This document shows, one piece after another, positions 27,055-39,800 of a stretch of DNA of 64,000 nucleotides. The first letter of the stretch is position 1. Every line of letters begins with the position of its first letter. A program made the translations under genes and the position numbers. Location of the stretch: contig NZ_JBBKAH010000013.1 in assembly GCF_037652055.1 (NCBI RefSeq), forward strand, positions 130,060-194,059, given 5' to 3'. The notes under the pieces are model-generated. The model made no database searches and had not been told where the DNA came from. It saw only the letters and a program-made list of their open reading frames with translations. The stretch is from Pelagibius sp037652055. Its GTDB lineage: Bacteria > Pseudomonadota > Alphaproteobacteria > Kiloniellales > Kiloniellaceae.

Positions 27055-28320
27055 ATGCTCACAATTTACACGCCAGAAGTGTCTCTTAAGCGTGCCCTGA
27101 CCGGGCTCGTCATGGCCGGCACCGCCACCGGACTGATCGCCGCCGGCGCCGCGCAGGCGAAGGTGGAGGGCGATACCATCGTTCTCGGCTCGGCCAACTC
27201 GCTGACCGGCAAATACTCGTCCAACGGCATCGACACCCAGAACGGCTACGATCTCGCGATCAAGGTCATCAACGACAAGGGCGGCGTCACCATCGACGGC
27301 AAGCAGTACAAGCTGGCCGTCAAGTACTACGATGACGAATCCACCCCGGCGCGCACCGCGCAGTTGCTCGAGCGCCTGATCGAGCAGGACGGCGTCCAAT
27401 ACATTCTTGGCCCCTACAGCTCGGCGACCACCATCGCCGCGGCGCCGGTGACCGAGAAGTACCAGGTGCCGATGGTCGAGGCCGAAGGCGCATCGCGCGC
27501 GCTGTTCAACAAGGGCTACAAATACCTCTTCGCGGTGCTCTCGACGTCCGAGCAGTACCTCTCCAGCGCCATCGACCTCGCCGCCGAGGTCGCCGAGAAC
27601 AACGGCAAGAAGCCGTCCGACGTGCGGGTCGCCATGGTCTTCGAGAACGATGCCTTCTCGCTGGACGTGCGTGCCGGCGTGATGGAGCAGATGAAGAAGC
27701 ACGGCATGGAGGCCGTCATCGACGACAAGATGCCGGCCGACCTTTCCGACATCTCGGCGACGCTCACCAAGGTGAAGGCACTGAAGCCCGACCTGCTGGT
27801 GGTCTCCGGCCACAACAAGGGTGCCGTCACCGCGGCGCGCCAGATGAAGGAGCTGCAGGTCGAGGTGCCCATGGTCGCCATGACCCACTGCGAGGGCGCC
27901 AAGGTGACCGACCAGTTCGGCCCGGCGGCCGACGGCTATCTCTGCCCGACCCAGTGGGCCGAGACGCTGAGCTACTCCGACGAGTACTTCGGCTCGGCCG
28001 CGGACTACGACAAGCTGTTCCGCGAGACCTTCGACGGCTACACCACCGTGCCCTACCAGGCCGCCCAGGCCTCCGCCGCGGTGATCGTTTGGAAGGAAGC
28101 TTTCGAGAAGGCCAACTCGCTGGATCCGCAGAAGGTGCGCGACGCCATCGCGGCGACCGACATGGAAACCTTCTACGGCCCGATCAAGTTCTCTGAGGCC
28201 GGCAACAACATCGCCAAGCCGATGGTGCTGCGCCAGATCCAGGACGGCGACTACGTCGTGGTCGCACCGTCCAAATACGCCTCGCACGAGCTCGTCTGGC
28301 CACGCGAGGCGATGTACTGA
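27055..28320 (+). CDS. Branched-chain-amino-acid-type ABC transporter substrate-binding protein
   Basis: A 421-residue periplasmic protein of the Leu/Ile/Val-binding (Peripla_BP_6) family. The signal peptide ends near GAAQA-K. The mature start VLGSANSLTGKYSSNGIDTQNGYDLA is typical, followed by YDDESTPARTAQLLERLIEQDGVQ and LGPYSSATTIAAAPVTEKY. The ligand cannot be inferred; family members also bind urea, amides, aromatic acids and short-chain compounds. First gene of a complete importer whose last gene is followed by a CO-dehydrogenase-like cluster. The ATG at 27055 is preceded by GAGGGAGG. Confidence 0.92.
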   Translation: MLTIYTPEVSLKRALTGLVMAGTATGLIAAGAAQAKVEGDTIVLGSANSLTGKYSSNGIDTQNGYDLAIKVINDKGGVTIDGKQYKLAVKYYDDESTPARTAQLLERLIEQDGVQYILGPYSSATTIAAAPVTEKYQVPMVEAEGASRALFNKGYKYLFAVLSTSEQYLSSAIDLAAEVAENNGKKPSDVRVAMVFENDAFSLDVRAGVMEQMKKHGMEAVIDDKMPADLSDISATLTKVKALKPDLLVVSGHNKGAVTAARQMKELQVEVPMVAMTHCEGAKVTDQFGPAADGYLCPTQWAETLSYSDEYFGSAADYDKLFRETFDGYTTVPYQAAQASAAVIVWKEAFEKANSLDPQKVRDAIAATDMETFYGPIKFSEAGNNIAKPMVLRQIQDGDYVVVAPSKYASHELVWPREAMY

Positions 28321-28331
28321 GGTTTCGCCCC

Positions 28332-28363
28332 CTTGCCCCCGCCCCCTAAAGGGCGGGGGCAAG
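28332..28363 (+). terminator. Intercistronic stem-loop between binding protein and permease genes
   Basis: CTTGCCCCCGCCC and GGGCGGGGGCAAG form a perfect 13-bp stem around CCTAAA, 11 bases after the binding-protein stop, followed by TGATTTTCCCC. Such structures partly stop transcription and protect the upstream message, giving excess binding protein over membrane subunits. Confidence 0.7.
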
Positions 28364-28406
28364 TGATTTTCCCCTTTCAACCGGGATAGATGGGCGAAGG
28401 ACTCAC

Positions 28407-29309
28407 ATGCTCGACAACCTCGATCTGCTGCTGATCGCGCCGGTGCTGAACGTGCAGCTGCTGCTGGACGGCCTTTTCATCGGGGCGATCTTCGTGCTGG
28501 CCGCCTACGGGCTCGCGCTCGTCTGGGGCGTGATGAACGTGAAGAACCTGGCCCAGGGCGAATACGTCATCATGGGCGGCTACTTCGCCTGGCACCTCGG
28601 CACCCTGGGCATCCACCCGGTCCTCTCGATCCCGATCGTCTTTGCGATCATGTTCGTCTTCGGCTGGATCGTGTACCTGCTGGTCATCAAGTGGGTGATC
28701 ACCCGCGATCTCTTCACCTCGCTGCTGGCGACCTTCGGTATCGCGCTGATGGTCCAGCAGGGCCTCAACCTGGCCTACGGGCCGGAGGTGCGCACGGCGG
28801 ATTCAGGCCTCGGCACCCATTCGCTGTTCGGCGGCCTGGTGACCGTGGCGGAGATCAAGATCGTCTCCTTCGTGCTCTGCGTGCTGCTGGCCGCCAGCGT
28901 CATCCTCTTCATGAAGACCAGCCGCATGGGACAGGCGATCCGCGCCACCGCGCAGGATCCGCGCGCGGCCAAGATCATGGGCATCGATACCGAGCGGGTC
29001 TACGCCTTCACCTACGCCCTCAACGCCGCGATCTGCGGCGCCGCCGGCGTGCTGGTCGCCATGGTCTGGGTGATCCAGCCGTTCTACGGCGTCGTCCATT
29101 CGATCCGCGCCTTCGTCATCGTAACGGCGGCGGGCCTCGGCAACATTCCCGGCGTCATCATCACCGGTCTCGGCCTCGGCGTCGCCGAGCAGTACGCCGG
29201 CTTCGTGCTCGGCGCCGAGTTCCAGCAGGCGACGGCCCTGACGCTGCTCGTCCTGGTCCTCATCTGGCGGCAGATCCAGCTCGCCAAGCACAGAATGGTG
29301 GTGCAGTAG
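28407..29309 (+). CDS. ABC transporter permease, LivH type
   Basis: A 300-residue membrane permease (BPD_transp_2). LLDGLFIGAIFVLAAYGLALVWGVMNVKNLAQGE is the classic LivH N-terminus, and TSRMGQAIRATAQDPRAAKIMGID is the cytoplasmic coupling loop. An AAGGA lies before the ATG. It pairs with the LivM-type permease, which begins two bases after this stop. Confidence 0.93.
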   Translation: MLDNLDLLLIAPVLNVQLLLDGLFIGAIFVLAAYGLALVWGVMNVKNLAQGEYVIMGGYFAWHLGTLGIHPVLSIPIVFAIMFVFGWIVYLLVIKWVITRDLFTSLLATFGIALMVQQGLNLAYGPEVRTADSGLGTHSLFGGLVTVAEIKIVSFVLCVLLAASVILFMKTSRMGQAIRATAQDPRAAKIMGIDTERVYAFTYALNAAICGAAGVLVAMVWVIQPFYGVVHSIRAFVIVTAAGLGNIPGVIITGLGLGVAEQYAGFVLGAEFQQATALTLLVLVLIWRQIQLAKHRMVVQ

Positions 29310-29311
29310 CC

Positions 29312-30445
29312 ATGACCAGCGAACACACCCTGTCGGGCAGCAAGCCCCTCCCCGCCGGCAGCCGCCGCGCCACCAGGTTCGCCCACAATGCCGACACCAC
29401 GCCGTGGTACGTCTATGCCGCGCTGCTGGCCTTCGCCATCGGCGCGCCCTTCGTGATTCCCGCCTACACCACGCAGGTCGCCTTCTTATGGCTGATGATC
29501 CTTTTCGCGCTGACCTGGGACATCGTCGGCGGCCAGATGGGCTACAACTCGCTCGGCAACATCTTCTTCTTCGGTGCCGGCATGTACATCTCCGCGGTGG
29601 TCCAGGTCGGCCTCTTCACCGACGTCGGCACCTACACTTCGGCGCGCGGCGGCGAGCAGCTGGTGCTTGACCATGGCGACTACTTCTACGGCCTCGTCCT
29701 GGGCATGGGCGCGGCCGCGATCGGCTGCGTCATCTTCGCGCTCATCCTCGGGCGCATCGTCTTCGGCCTGCGCGGTCCCTACTTCGCCATCGGCACCCTG
29801 GGCATCGCACTCTCGGCGCGCGAGCTGACCGGAACCTGGGAGTGGATCGGCGGCGGCAGCGGCATCGCCATGCCGGTCTATCCCGGCCTGCCGCACGAGA
29901 AGTCGGTCGTCTTCTACGTCATTCTCTTCGCTCTCGCGGCGCTCACGTTCCTCTGCGTGCGCTGGCTCTATTCGACGCGCTTCGGCCTCGCCATCAACGC
30001 CATCCGCGACGACGAGGAGAAGGCCGAGGCCATGGGCATCCACACCCTGCGCCACAAGCTCGTCGCCTGGTCGGTCTCCGGCTTCTTTCTGGGCATGTCC
30101 GGGGCGGTCTTCGGCAACATGACCGGCTTCGTCGAACCGCTGGAAGTCGCCTTTCCGACCGTCACCTTCGGCATCTTCATGGTCGTCATGGCCCTGTTGG
30201 GCGGCAAAGGCACGCTGTGGGGGCCGGTCATCGGCGCCACTCTCTTCCACGTCATCAAGGAGGTCACCTGGACCTACCTGCTGGGCTGGCAGTGGGTCGC
30301 CCTCGGCCTGCTCATCGTGGTCAACGTGGTGTTCTTCCAGGAAGGCATCATGGGCTGGCTGCAGCGCAAGTGGCCGGAACGTTTCGGCATAACCGTCGAT
30401 GAAGGGATGAGCGCCGGCGCCGCCGGCCGGGAGGCCGCCCGATGA
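29312..30445 (+). CDS. ABC transporter permease, LivM type
   Basis: A 377-residue permease with a ~30-residue hydrophilic N-terminal extension before the first helix. LTWDIVGGQMGYNSLGNIFFFGAGMY and the coupling loop FGLAINAIRDDEEKAEAMGIHT are the family features, as is GGKGTLWGPVIGA. Overlaps the LivG-type ATPase gene by four bases. Confidence 0.93.
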   Translation: MTSEHTLSGSKPLPAGSRRATRFAHNADTTPWYVYAALLAFAIGAPFVIPAYTTQVAFLWLMILFALTWDIVGGQMGYNSLGNIFFFGAGMYISAVVQVGLFTDVGTYTSARGGEQLVLDHGDYFYGLVLGMGAAAIGCVIFALILGRIVFGLRGPYFAIGTLGIALSARELTGTWEWIGGGSGIAMPVYPGLPHEKSVVFYVILFALAALTFLCVRWLYSTRFGLAINAIRDDEEKAEAMGIHTLRHKLVAWSVSGFFLGMSGAVFGNMTGFVEPLEVAFPTVTFGIFMVVMALLGGKGTLWGPVIGATLFHVIKEVTWTYLLGWQWVALGLLIVVNVVFFQEGIMGWLQRKWPERFGITVDEGMSAGAAGREAAR

Positions 30446-31191
30446 GCCCCTCTCCTATGATCGAGGTGCGCGACGTCTCCAAGTCATTCGGCGGCGTGCA
30501 GGCCAACCGCGCCATCTCGCTGAACGTGCCAGCAGGCAAGATCACCGGCCTGATCGGCCCCAACGGGTCCGGCAAGACGACGCTGTTCAACTCCATCGTC
30601 GGCTACCATCCGATCGACGGCGGCTCGATCCGGTTCGAGGGCCGCGAGATCTCCGCGCTGAGAGTGCCGCAGATCGCGCGTCTCGGCCTGCTGCGCACCT
30701 TCCAGCAGACCCGCATCTATTCCAAGATGGACTGCGTGAGGAACATGCTGATCTCGGTGCCGCACCGCAACGCGGGCTTTACCGACATGTTCAAGGGCTA
30801 TTCGGCCGAACAGAAGGACAAGGCCGAGCGCCTCCTGGAGTTCGTCGGCCTCTACCAGAAGCGCCACCTGGTCTCCGGCGATCTCTCCTTCGGCCAGCAG
30901 AAGCTGCTGGAGTTCGCCATGGCGCTGATGAACGAGCCCAAGGTGCTGTTGCTTGACGAGCCGACGGCAGGCATCAATCCGACGCTGATCAACGGCCTCA
31001 TCGACCGCCTGAAGCGCGCCAACGAGGAGTTCGGCATCACCCTGCTGGTCATCGAGCACAACATGCGGGTCATCATGAACCTGGCCGAGCACATCTACTG
31101 CCTCGCCCATGGCGAGATGCTGGCCGAGGGCGATCCGGACGAGATCCAGAACGACCAGCGGGTCATCGACGCATATCTGGGGGCGCATTGA
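30442..31191 (+). CDS. ABC transporter ATP-binding protein, LivG type
   Basis: A 249-residue ATPase. Walker A GPNGSGKTT lies at about 38-46, the Q-loop in LRTFQQTRIY, signature LSFGQQKLLEFA, Walker B VLLLDEPTAGINP and switch VIEHNM. LSFGQ replaces the common LSGGQ, as in many LivG proteins. Energises the two permeases; overlaps the preceding permease by 4 nt and the LivF-type gene by 1 nt. Confidence 0.94.
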   Translation: MSPSPMIEVRDVSKSFGGVQANRAISLNVPAGKITGLIGPNGSGKTTLFNSIVGYHPIDGGSIRFEGREISALRVPQIARLGLLRTFQQTRIYSKMDCVRNMLISVPHRNAGFTDMFKGYSAEQKDKAERLLEFVGLYQKRHLVSGDLSFGQQKLLEFAMALMNEPKVLLLDEPTAGINPTLINGLIDRLKRANEEFGITLLVIEHNMRVIMNLAEHIYCLAHGEMLAEGDPDEIQNDQRVIDAYLGAH

Positions 31192-32078
31192 TGGGTACCA
31201 CCAACGAAGCCAAGCGGGCCGACGGCGCGGAGCGGCAGGTTCGCGGCTACGGCCTGGGCGGGGTCGACACCGTCATCTCGGTGGAGGACGTCAACCGCCA
31301 GGCCGCCGCGCTGACCACCGAGGCGGTCCCGGAAAGCCATCTCGCCGCCCTGGCGGACAACAAGCCCTTCGTCAAGATCGCGGGGCTGCGCGCCGGCTAC
31401 GGCAAGATGGAGATCCTGCACAATTTCAACCTGCAGGTCGGCAAGGGTCAGTCCCTCTGTCTCATCGGGCCGAACGGCGCCGGCAAGTCGACGGTGCTGC
31501 ACTCCATCTTCGGCTTCACCAACATCTTCGGCGGCAACGTCGTGGTGAACGGCAAGAACGTCACCCGGCTGTCGCCCAAGGACAAGCTGCGCTCGGCCGG
31601 GGTCGCCTACATCCTGCAGGACAAGTCGGTGTTCCCCGGCATGACGGTGGAAGAGAACCTCTGGATGGGCGGCTACCTGATGAACAAGCCCGTCCAGGCC
31701 AAGCAGAAGGCCGAGGAGATCTTCGAAAAATATCCGCGCCTCGCCGAACGGCGGCGCCACCCTGCCAAGGTGCTGTCGGGCGGCGAGCGCCGCCTGCTGG
31801 AGATTTCCCGCGCCCTGGTGATGGACCCCGAGGTCTTGTTGGTGGACGAACCGTCGATCGGCCTGGAGCCGCGCTTCATCGACATGGTCTTCGAGATCCT
31901 CACCGACCTGCAGAAGGGCGACGGGAAGACCATCATCATGGTCGAGCAGAACGCCAAGAAAGGCCTGGAATTCGCCGATATCGGCTATGTCCTGGTCTCC
32001 GGCGAGCTGGCGATGGCCGACAAGGGCGACGCCCTGCTGGAAGATCCCGAGGTCGGCCGCCTGTTCCTGGGCGGATAA
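31191..32078 (+). CDS. ABC transporter ATP-binding protein, LivF type, with N-terminal extension
   Basis: A 295-residue ATPase, about 60 residues longer than usual LivF. The ATPase part begins near residue 58 (VKIAGLRAGYGKMEILHNF); Walker A is GPNGAGKST, signature LSGGERRLLEI, Walker B VLLVDEPSIGLEP. The extension is polar (KRADGAERQVRGYGLGGV, then DTVISVEDVNRQ) and has no recognised domain. The ATG at 31191 overlaps the livG stop by one base, which supports the long form; no internal start has a clear ribosome site. Completes the importer. Confidence 0.92.
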   Translation: MGTTNEAKRADGAERQVRGYGLGGVDTVISVEDVNRQAAALTTEAVPESHLAALADNKPFVKIAGLRAGYGKMEILHNFNLQVGKGQSLCLIGPNGAGKSTVLHSIFGFTNIFGGNVVVNGKNVTRLSPKDKLRSAGVAYILQDKSVFPGMTVEENLWMGGYLMNKPVQAKQKAEEIFEKYPRLAERRRHPAKVLSGGERRLLEISRALVMDPEVLLVDEPSIGLEPRFIDMVFEILTDLQKGDGKTIIMVEQNAKKGLEFADIGYVLVSGELAMADKGDALLEDPEVGRLFLGG

Positions 32079-32248
32079 GGTCGCTCGGAGTCCCCAGGGT
32101 GCCGCGCCTATTGGCCGAAGGGGGGGCTTGAACCCGCGCGGCGGAACGGCAATTCTGACGTGAAACGAGATTCGGGGCGTGCTGCGGGCCGATGGGCCGC
32201 TGCCGCGCCTTTGCCATTGGTATTTCAGGATAGGATGAGCGAACGATC

Positions 32249-32920
32249 ATGCAGATGACCGGCCAATACCGTATCGAGGCGCCGCGCCAGACCGTGTGGG
32301 AGGCTTTGAACGACGTCGAGGTGCTGCGCGTCTGCATTCCCGGCGTCGAGGAGATCGAAAAGACCTCGGACACCTCCTTTTCGGCCAAGGTGCGCGCCAA
32401 AGTCGGCCCGGTTTCGGCACGCTTTGCGGGTGACGTCACGCTGAGCGACCTCGATCCGCCGAACGGCTACACCATCTCCGGCGAAGGCAAGGGCGGCGCG
32501 GCCGGCTTCGCCAAGGGCGGCGCCAAGGTGAACCTGAAGGACGACGGCGCCGCGACCCTGCTGACCTACGACGTCCAGGCCCAGGTCGGCGGCAAGCTGG
32601 CGCAGATCGGCTCGCGCCTCATCGACGGCACCGCCAAGAAGATGGCCGACGACTTCTTCTCCCGCTTCGCCCAGACGGTCGAGCGGGGCGGCGAAGCGCC
32701 GGCGCCGGGCGAGACCGCCCCCTCCCCGGCCGCAACCGCCTCGGACGTTCCCCCCTCGTCCGCGCCGGCAGCCGCGCCAGCTCCCGCGCCGGCGCCGGCG
32801 ACCGCCTCGCGCTCACCCGCGGACGCCGATGCCGACGTCGGCGCCGGCGCCTCCCTGGGGGTGTGGGTCACCGGCCTGCTGGTGGCGGTGGCGCTGCTGA
32901 TCGCGATTTTCGCCCTCTGA
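32249..32920 (+). CDS. coxG: CoxG-family (carbon monoxide dehydrogenase subunit G) protein
   Basis: A 223-residue protein. Residues 1-150 are the SRPBCC-fold CoxG domain (LNDVEVLRVCIPGVEEIEK, KVGPVSARFAGDVTL, GGKLAQIGSRLIDGTAKKMADDFF). An Ala/Pro-rich linker leads to a C-terminal transmembrane helix (VWVTGLLVAVALLIAIFAL), so the protein is tail-anchored. CoxG homologues recruit the CO-dehydrogenase-type enzyme to the membrane and can deliver quinone. Its place directly upstream of coxSLM supports that role here. The stop codon lies inside a 17-bp tandem repeat. Confidence 0.9.
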   Translation: MQMTGQYRIEAPRQTVWEALNDVEVLRVCIPGVEEIEKTSDTSFSAKVRAKVGPVSARFAGDVTLSDLDPPNGYTISGEGKGGAAGFAKGGAKVNLKDDGAATLLTYDVQAQVGGKLAQIGSRLIDGTAKKMADDFFSRFAQTVERGGEAPAPGETAPSPAATASDVPPSSAPAAAPAPAPAPATASRSPADADADVGAGASLGVWVTGLLVAVALLIAIFAL

Positions 32921-32956
32921 CCGAACGGGCCCTCTGACCGAACGGGCCCTGTGACC
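32913..32956 (+). repeat. 17-bp tandem repeat at the coxG stop
   Basis: CCCTCTGACCGAACGGG occurs twice in direct succession (32913-32929 and 32930-32946), then a partial third unit CCCTGTGACC. The first unit contains the coxG stop TGA. Probably a recent slippage duplication, though it also repeats a CCGAACGG core similar to the palindrome at 33082. Confidence 0.85.
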
Positions 32957-33081
32957 AAAAATTCATGAAGCCTGCCCGTGGCGCCCCTTGACGGGACTCG
33001 CGTGCGGCAACAGACTTCACCGTTGCAAGGACGTCAACCACCGCGAGCCTGCCAGTAAGCCCGCGGCAACAAACAAAAAAA

Positions 33082-33098
33082 CCGAACATTCCGTTCGG
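33082..33098. promoter_or_regulatory. Palindrome upstream of coxS, candidate operator
   Basis: CCGAAC, spacer ATTCC, GTTCGG in an A-rich setting, 24 bases before the coxS start and just before its ribosome site AAGGAAGGGAG. Size and symmetry fit a dimeric repressor such as a TetR-type protein (inference); no regulator gene is adjacent. Confidence 0.4.
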
Positions 33099-33122
33099 AA
33101 GGTCAAGGAAGGGAGATACCCC

Positions 33123-33590
<468 letters not shown>

Positions 33591-33594
33591 GATC

Positions 33595-35961
<2,367 letters not shown>

Positions 35962-35976
35962 GGGGAGATCACGACC

Positions 35977-36771
35977 ATGTACGACTTTACCCATCATCGC
36001 CCCGCTTCCGTGGATGCCGCCGTGGCCGCCCTCACCGGCGCCGACGACGGCAAGATCATGGCCGGCGGCATGACCCTCATCCCGACCCTGAAGCAACGCC
36101 TCGCCAGCCCCTCCGACGTCGTCGACCTGGGCGCCATCGCGGCCCTGAAGGGCATCAAGGAGGAAGGCGGCGCCATCGTCATCGGCGCCATGACCACTCA
36201 CGCGGCGGTCGCCGCCAATGCCACGGTGAAGGCGAAGATCCCCGCCCTCGCCCACCTCGCCGACGGCATCGGCGATCCGCAGGTACGCAACCGCGGCACC
36301 ATCGGCGGCTCCATCGCCAACAACGACCCGGCGGCGGACTATCCGGCCGGCCTCGTCGGCCTCGGCGCCACGGTGGTGACGAACAAGCGCCAGATTCCCG
36401 CCGACGACTTTTTCACCGGCATGTTCGAGACGGCCCTGGCCGATGACGAGCTCGTCACCGCTGTTTCCTTCCCGGTGCCGGAGAAAGCCGCCTACGCGAA
36501 GTTCGCCAATCCGGCCTCGCGCTACGCCATCGTCGGCGTCATGGTCAGCAAGGGCCCGGCCGGCGTGCGGGTCGCGGTGACCGGCGCGGCGCCTTGCGTG
36601 TTCCGGCTGGCGGAGGCTGAATCGGCGCTCGGCGGCGGCTTCTCGGCCGACGCGGTCGGCAAGGTGAAGGTCTCCTCCGACGGCCTCAACAGCGACATGC
36701 ACGCCTCGGCCGAGTACCGCGCCAACCTGGTCAGCGTCATGCTGAAGCGCGCGGTCGCCGCCGCGGGCTGA
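35977..36771 (+). CDS. coxM: Molybdenum hydroxylase FAD-binding subunit, CoxM type
   Basis: A 264-residue flavoprotein subunit. The FAD pyrophosphate motifs AGGMT (29-33) and TIGGS (108-112) are present, as are HHRPASVDAAVAAL and GDPQVRNRGTIGGSIANNDPAAD. Transfers electrons from the iron-sulfur clusters to the acceptor. Closes the coxSLM unit and is followed by a strong terminator. Confidence 0.94.
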   Translation: MYDFTHHRPASVDAAVAALTGADDGKIMAGGMTLIPTLKQRLASPSDVVDLGAIAALKGIKEEGGAIVIGAMTTHAAVAANATVKAKIPALAHLADGIGDPQVRNRGTIGGSIANNDPAADYPAGLVGLGATVVTNKRQIPADDFFTGMFETALADDELVTAVSFPVPEKAAYAKFANPASRYAIVGVMVSKGPAGVRVAVTGAAPCVFRLAEAESALGGGFSADAVGKVKVSSDGLNSDMHASAEYRANLVSVMLKRAVAAAG

Positions 36772-36807
36772 CGCCAGAGATAAACAATAAGCAGAGAGAG
36801 AAACTGC

Positions 36808-36840
36808 GGCCGGTCCTCGCGGACCGGCCTTTCTTCTTTT
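36808..36840 (+). terminator. Intrinsic terminator after coxM
   Basis: GGCCGGTCC, loop TCGC, GGACCGGCC, then TTTCTTCTTTT: nine perfect GC-rich pairs with a T-rich tail. The clearest intrinsic terminator in the window; it separates the hydroxylase genes from ydbH. Confidence 0.93.
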
Positions 36841-36881
36841 GTCGCTTCGTCTCGGGCCCCGTGCTGCGTTAGCCTTCACCC

Positions 36882-39800
36882 ATGTCGCAAGCCGCTTCGC
36901 CGTCTCCCAGGAAGCCGCGCCGTCTCCTGCGCCGCCTTTTGTTGGCCGCGGTCGTGCTGTTGCTCGCCGCCGCCGGCGGCGTCGTGCTGTTCCGCGAGGA
37001 GCTGGCGACCCGCGCCGCCGTCGCCTACCTGGAAAGCCAGGGCGTCGCGGTCCAGAACCTCGCCATCACCCACCTGACGCCCGGCAGGCTCGAGGCAACG
37101 GACATCCGCCTCGGCACGAATGGCGAAGTGGCCATCCGACAAATCACGGCGACGCCCGACTTCAACGGCCTCGACGTCGCCATCACGCAGGCCGCGATCG
37201 ACGGGCTGCGCATCAAGATCGACCTCACCGGCGAGCGTCCGCTGTTCGGCAGCCTGCAGCCGGCGCTCGACCGCCTGCTGACCGGCCCCGAAGATGCCGC
37301 CGCCCCTGGCGACGGCGACGGCGCCCCGACTTCGGCGTCGCCGCCCCCAGTGCCCCAGGTGGTGCCCGAGGGGGTGCCCGAGGTGGCACTGCGTGAGGCG
37401 TCGGTCGTTTTTGCCACCCCCTCGGGCCCGATGACCGCCGGCCTTGAGGGTACCCTGACGCCGGCTGCAGACGGCACGCTGACCGCCGCGGCGTCCCTCG
37501 CCCTCGACAGCGACCTCGGCCGCCTGAAGGCAAAACTCGATGCGCGCCGCGCGGCGGACGGCACGATCAACGTCGATGCCGACGTTACCGACGGACGGCT
37601 CGCCTGGGAGACGCTGAAGGTGGAAAGCTTCGGAGGCAGGGTCGCCGCAACCGGCACCGGCATTGAAACGCTCCAGCTTACCGCCAGCGTCGACCTCACC
37701 GGGCTCAGCCACACGCCGGAGAGCGGTGCCGCCCTGCGGCTCTCGCAAGGCAAGATCGAAGCGGCCTTCGACGCCACAAGCTTCCTCCTGACGGCTGCCC
37801 TGCAAGGTGATGGGGAACGCCTCGACCTGAGGACCGCGGCCGACCTCGTCGGCGGTGACGATGGAACCCTGCAGCTTGATCTGGACCTCAACGGCACGGT
37901 CGAGACCTCGGGCGGCCTGGTCCGTCTCATCACGCTTCCGGGCCCTGCGGTCACGCGGGGTACCCTGGTGCTTCAGGCCGGCTCCACCAGTGTCCTGGGC
38001 AAGATCGGCGGCGAGGAGAGCGACGAAACCCTGCTGACAGCCCTGCGCGATCCAACAGAAATGCTGCTGCGCAACGACCTCGCTCTCACCGGCGAGGCGA
38101 TCCTCGCCGAGGTCGCCCTGGCCGACGGCACCGAAGGCATTTCCGGACACCTGCCGCTGTCTCTGGCGCTCTCCGGCGGCCAGGCAATCCTCACGCTCAC
38201 TCAGGACGCCGCGCTACGCGTCGAGCGGCCCTCGCGCGACACCCTCGCAGGCTTCGGCGTGCCGGACGACCTGCTGCCGCTTGTGGCCTCCGGCCTCAAC
38301 CTCTCCCTGAAAAGCGACGGCGACCTGCCCTTGCGCCTCGCCGCGACGCCGGCCTGGCCCCCCGACACGGCAGAAGTCGCCGTTGCCGCCGAGGCCTCCA
38401 GCGAACAAGGCGTGAAACTCGGTGCGAGGATCGAGGGCGTCGGCGTGTTCGGCGACGTCCTCGCCTTCGAAGGCTTCAACGGCAGCATCGCGGCTCGAGC
38501 CGAAGCGAAGAGTCTCTCCGTCGGCGGCCGCGAGGCTCGCGGTGTCGCCGCTACGCTGCCGCTTGCCGCCGACTACGGCGCCGACGGGCTGCACCTTGAA
38601 CTGGCGAAGCCCGGCAGCGTCAGCATCGCCCAGTTCGGCGAGGGCGCGCCGCTGCACCTGGCCGCGCCGCTGCGCATCGCCATCGACACGCTCACACTCG
38701 ATGCCGTGCCGGATGCCGAAGGCTACCGCTACAGTCTCAGCGGACGCGAGGACGGCGCCGCCTTCGCCCTTACGGCGGCCGGGCGCGACCCCATCGACGT
38801 CACCATCGGCGCGCTCACCCTGCGGCTCGACGGAGGTTTCGACCCCGCCGCCGGACACCAAGCAAGCCTTGCCACGCGCCTCTCCGGCTTCGCGTTGCCG
38901 GGCTACGGTTTCACCGCCGAGGCCGCCGAAGTCGACGTTACCCTCGACCGTGACCTGCGGCCCGGCACCACCCGCTTCGCGGTCGGGCCTTTCCAGGCCG
39001 GCGGCGATCCGGCGCTGACCGCGCCGCTGGCGCTGAACGGCACCGTGAAGCGCCGGGGTGCCGGCTACGATCTCGCCGGAGAGGTCGCGCTGGTCGAGGG
39101 CGAGGCCTTGGCCGCCCTCGCCGGCCGCTACAACGATGACGGCACGGCACAGCTCGATCTTGACGGCCGGCCCCTCGCCTTCGCCCCCGGCGACCTGCAG
39201 CCGGCCCGGATCTCGCCGCTGCTGCAGGACCTGGAAGAGGTCAGCGGCACCGTCGAGGCGGATGCCGCGCTCGTCTGGCCGCGCGATCCCGCCCGGGAGA
39301 ACGGCACCCTGCGCCTCAGCGGCCTCTCGTTCGGCGGGCCGGCCAAGGTCGACGGCCTCGACCTCACCCTCGATCTCAGCAGCCTGTTGCCGCCAACGAG
39401 TCCGCCGGGCCAGCGCCTCACCGTGGCCAGCCTGGAGGCCGGCATTCCCGTCGAAGACATCGCGCTGACCTTCGCGCTCGATCCCAAGCCGGCGCTGTCC
39501 GTCGCCGAGGGCGGCTTCGACCTGGGCGGCGCGCGCTGGCGGATCGCGCCGGCCACGCTCGACCCTGCCGCCGAAAGCAACCGCGTGGTGTTGGCGACCG
39601 ACACCCTCGACCTCGCCACGCTCTTCAAATTGCTCGGCGTCGACGGGCTCTCCGGCACCGGCGTGCTGAAGGGCAGCGTGCCGGTCGTGTTTACCGGCGG
39701 CGACGTGGTCATCGAGGAGAGCCGCTTCGAGGCGCAGGGGCCCGGCGTGCTGTCGATCCGCATCGCCGCGCTGCGCTCGGCCCTGGCGGGCGGCGGTGAG

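Noticed and set aside
32113..32145. tRNA T-arm-like sequence on the minus strand (GGGTTCAAGCCCCCC) after the importer genes
   Set aside because: There is no matching acceptor stem, no CCA and no anticodon arm at the right distance; looks like chance similarity, not a tRNA or clear attachment-site remnant.
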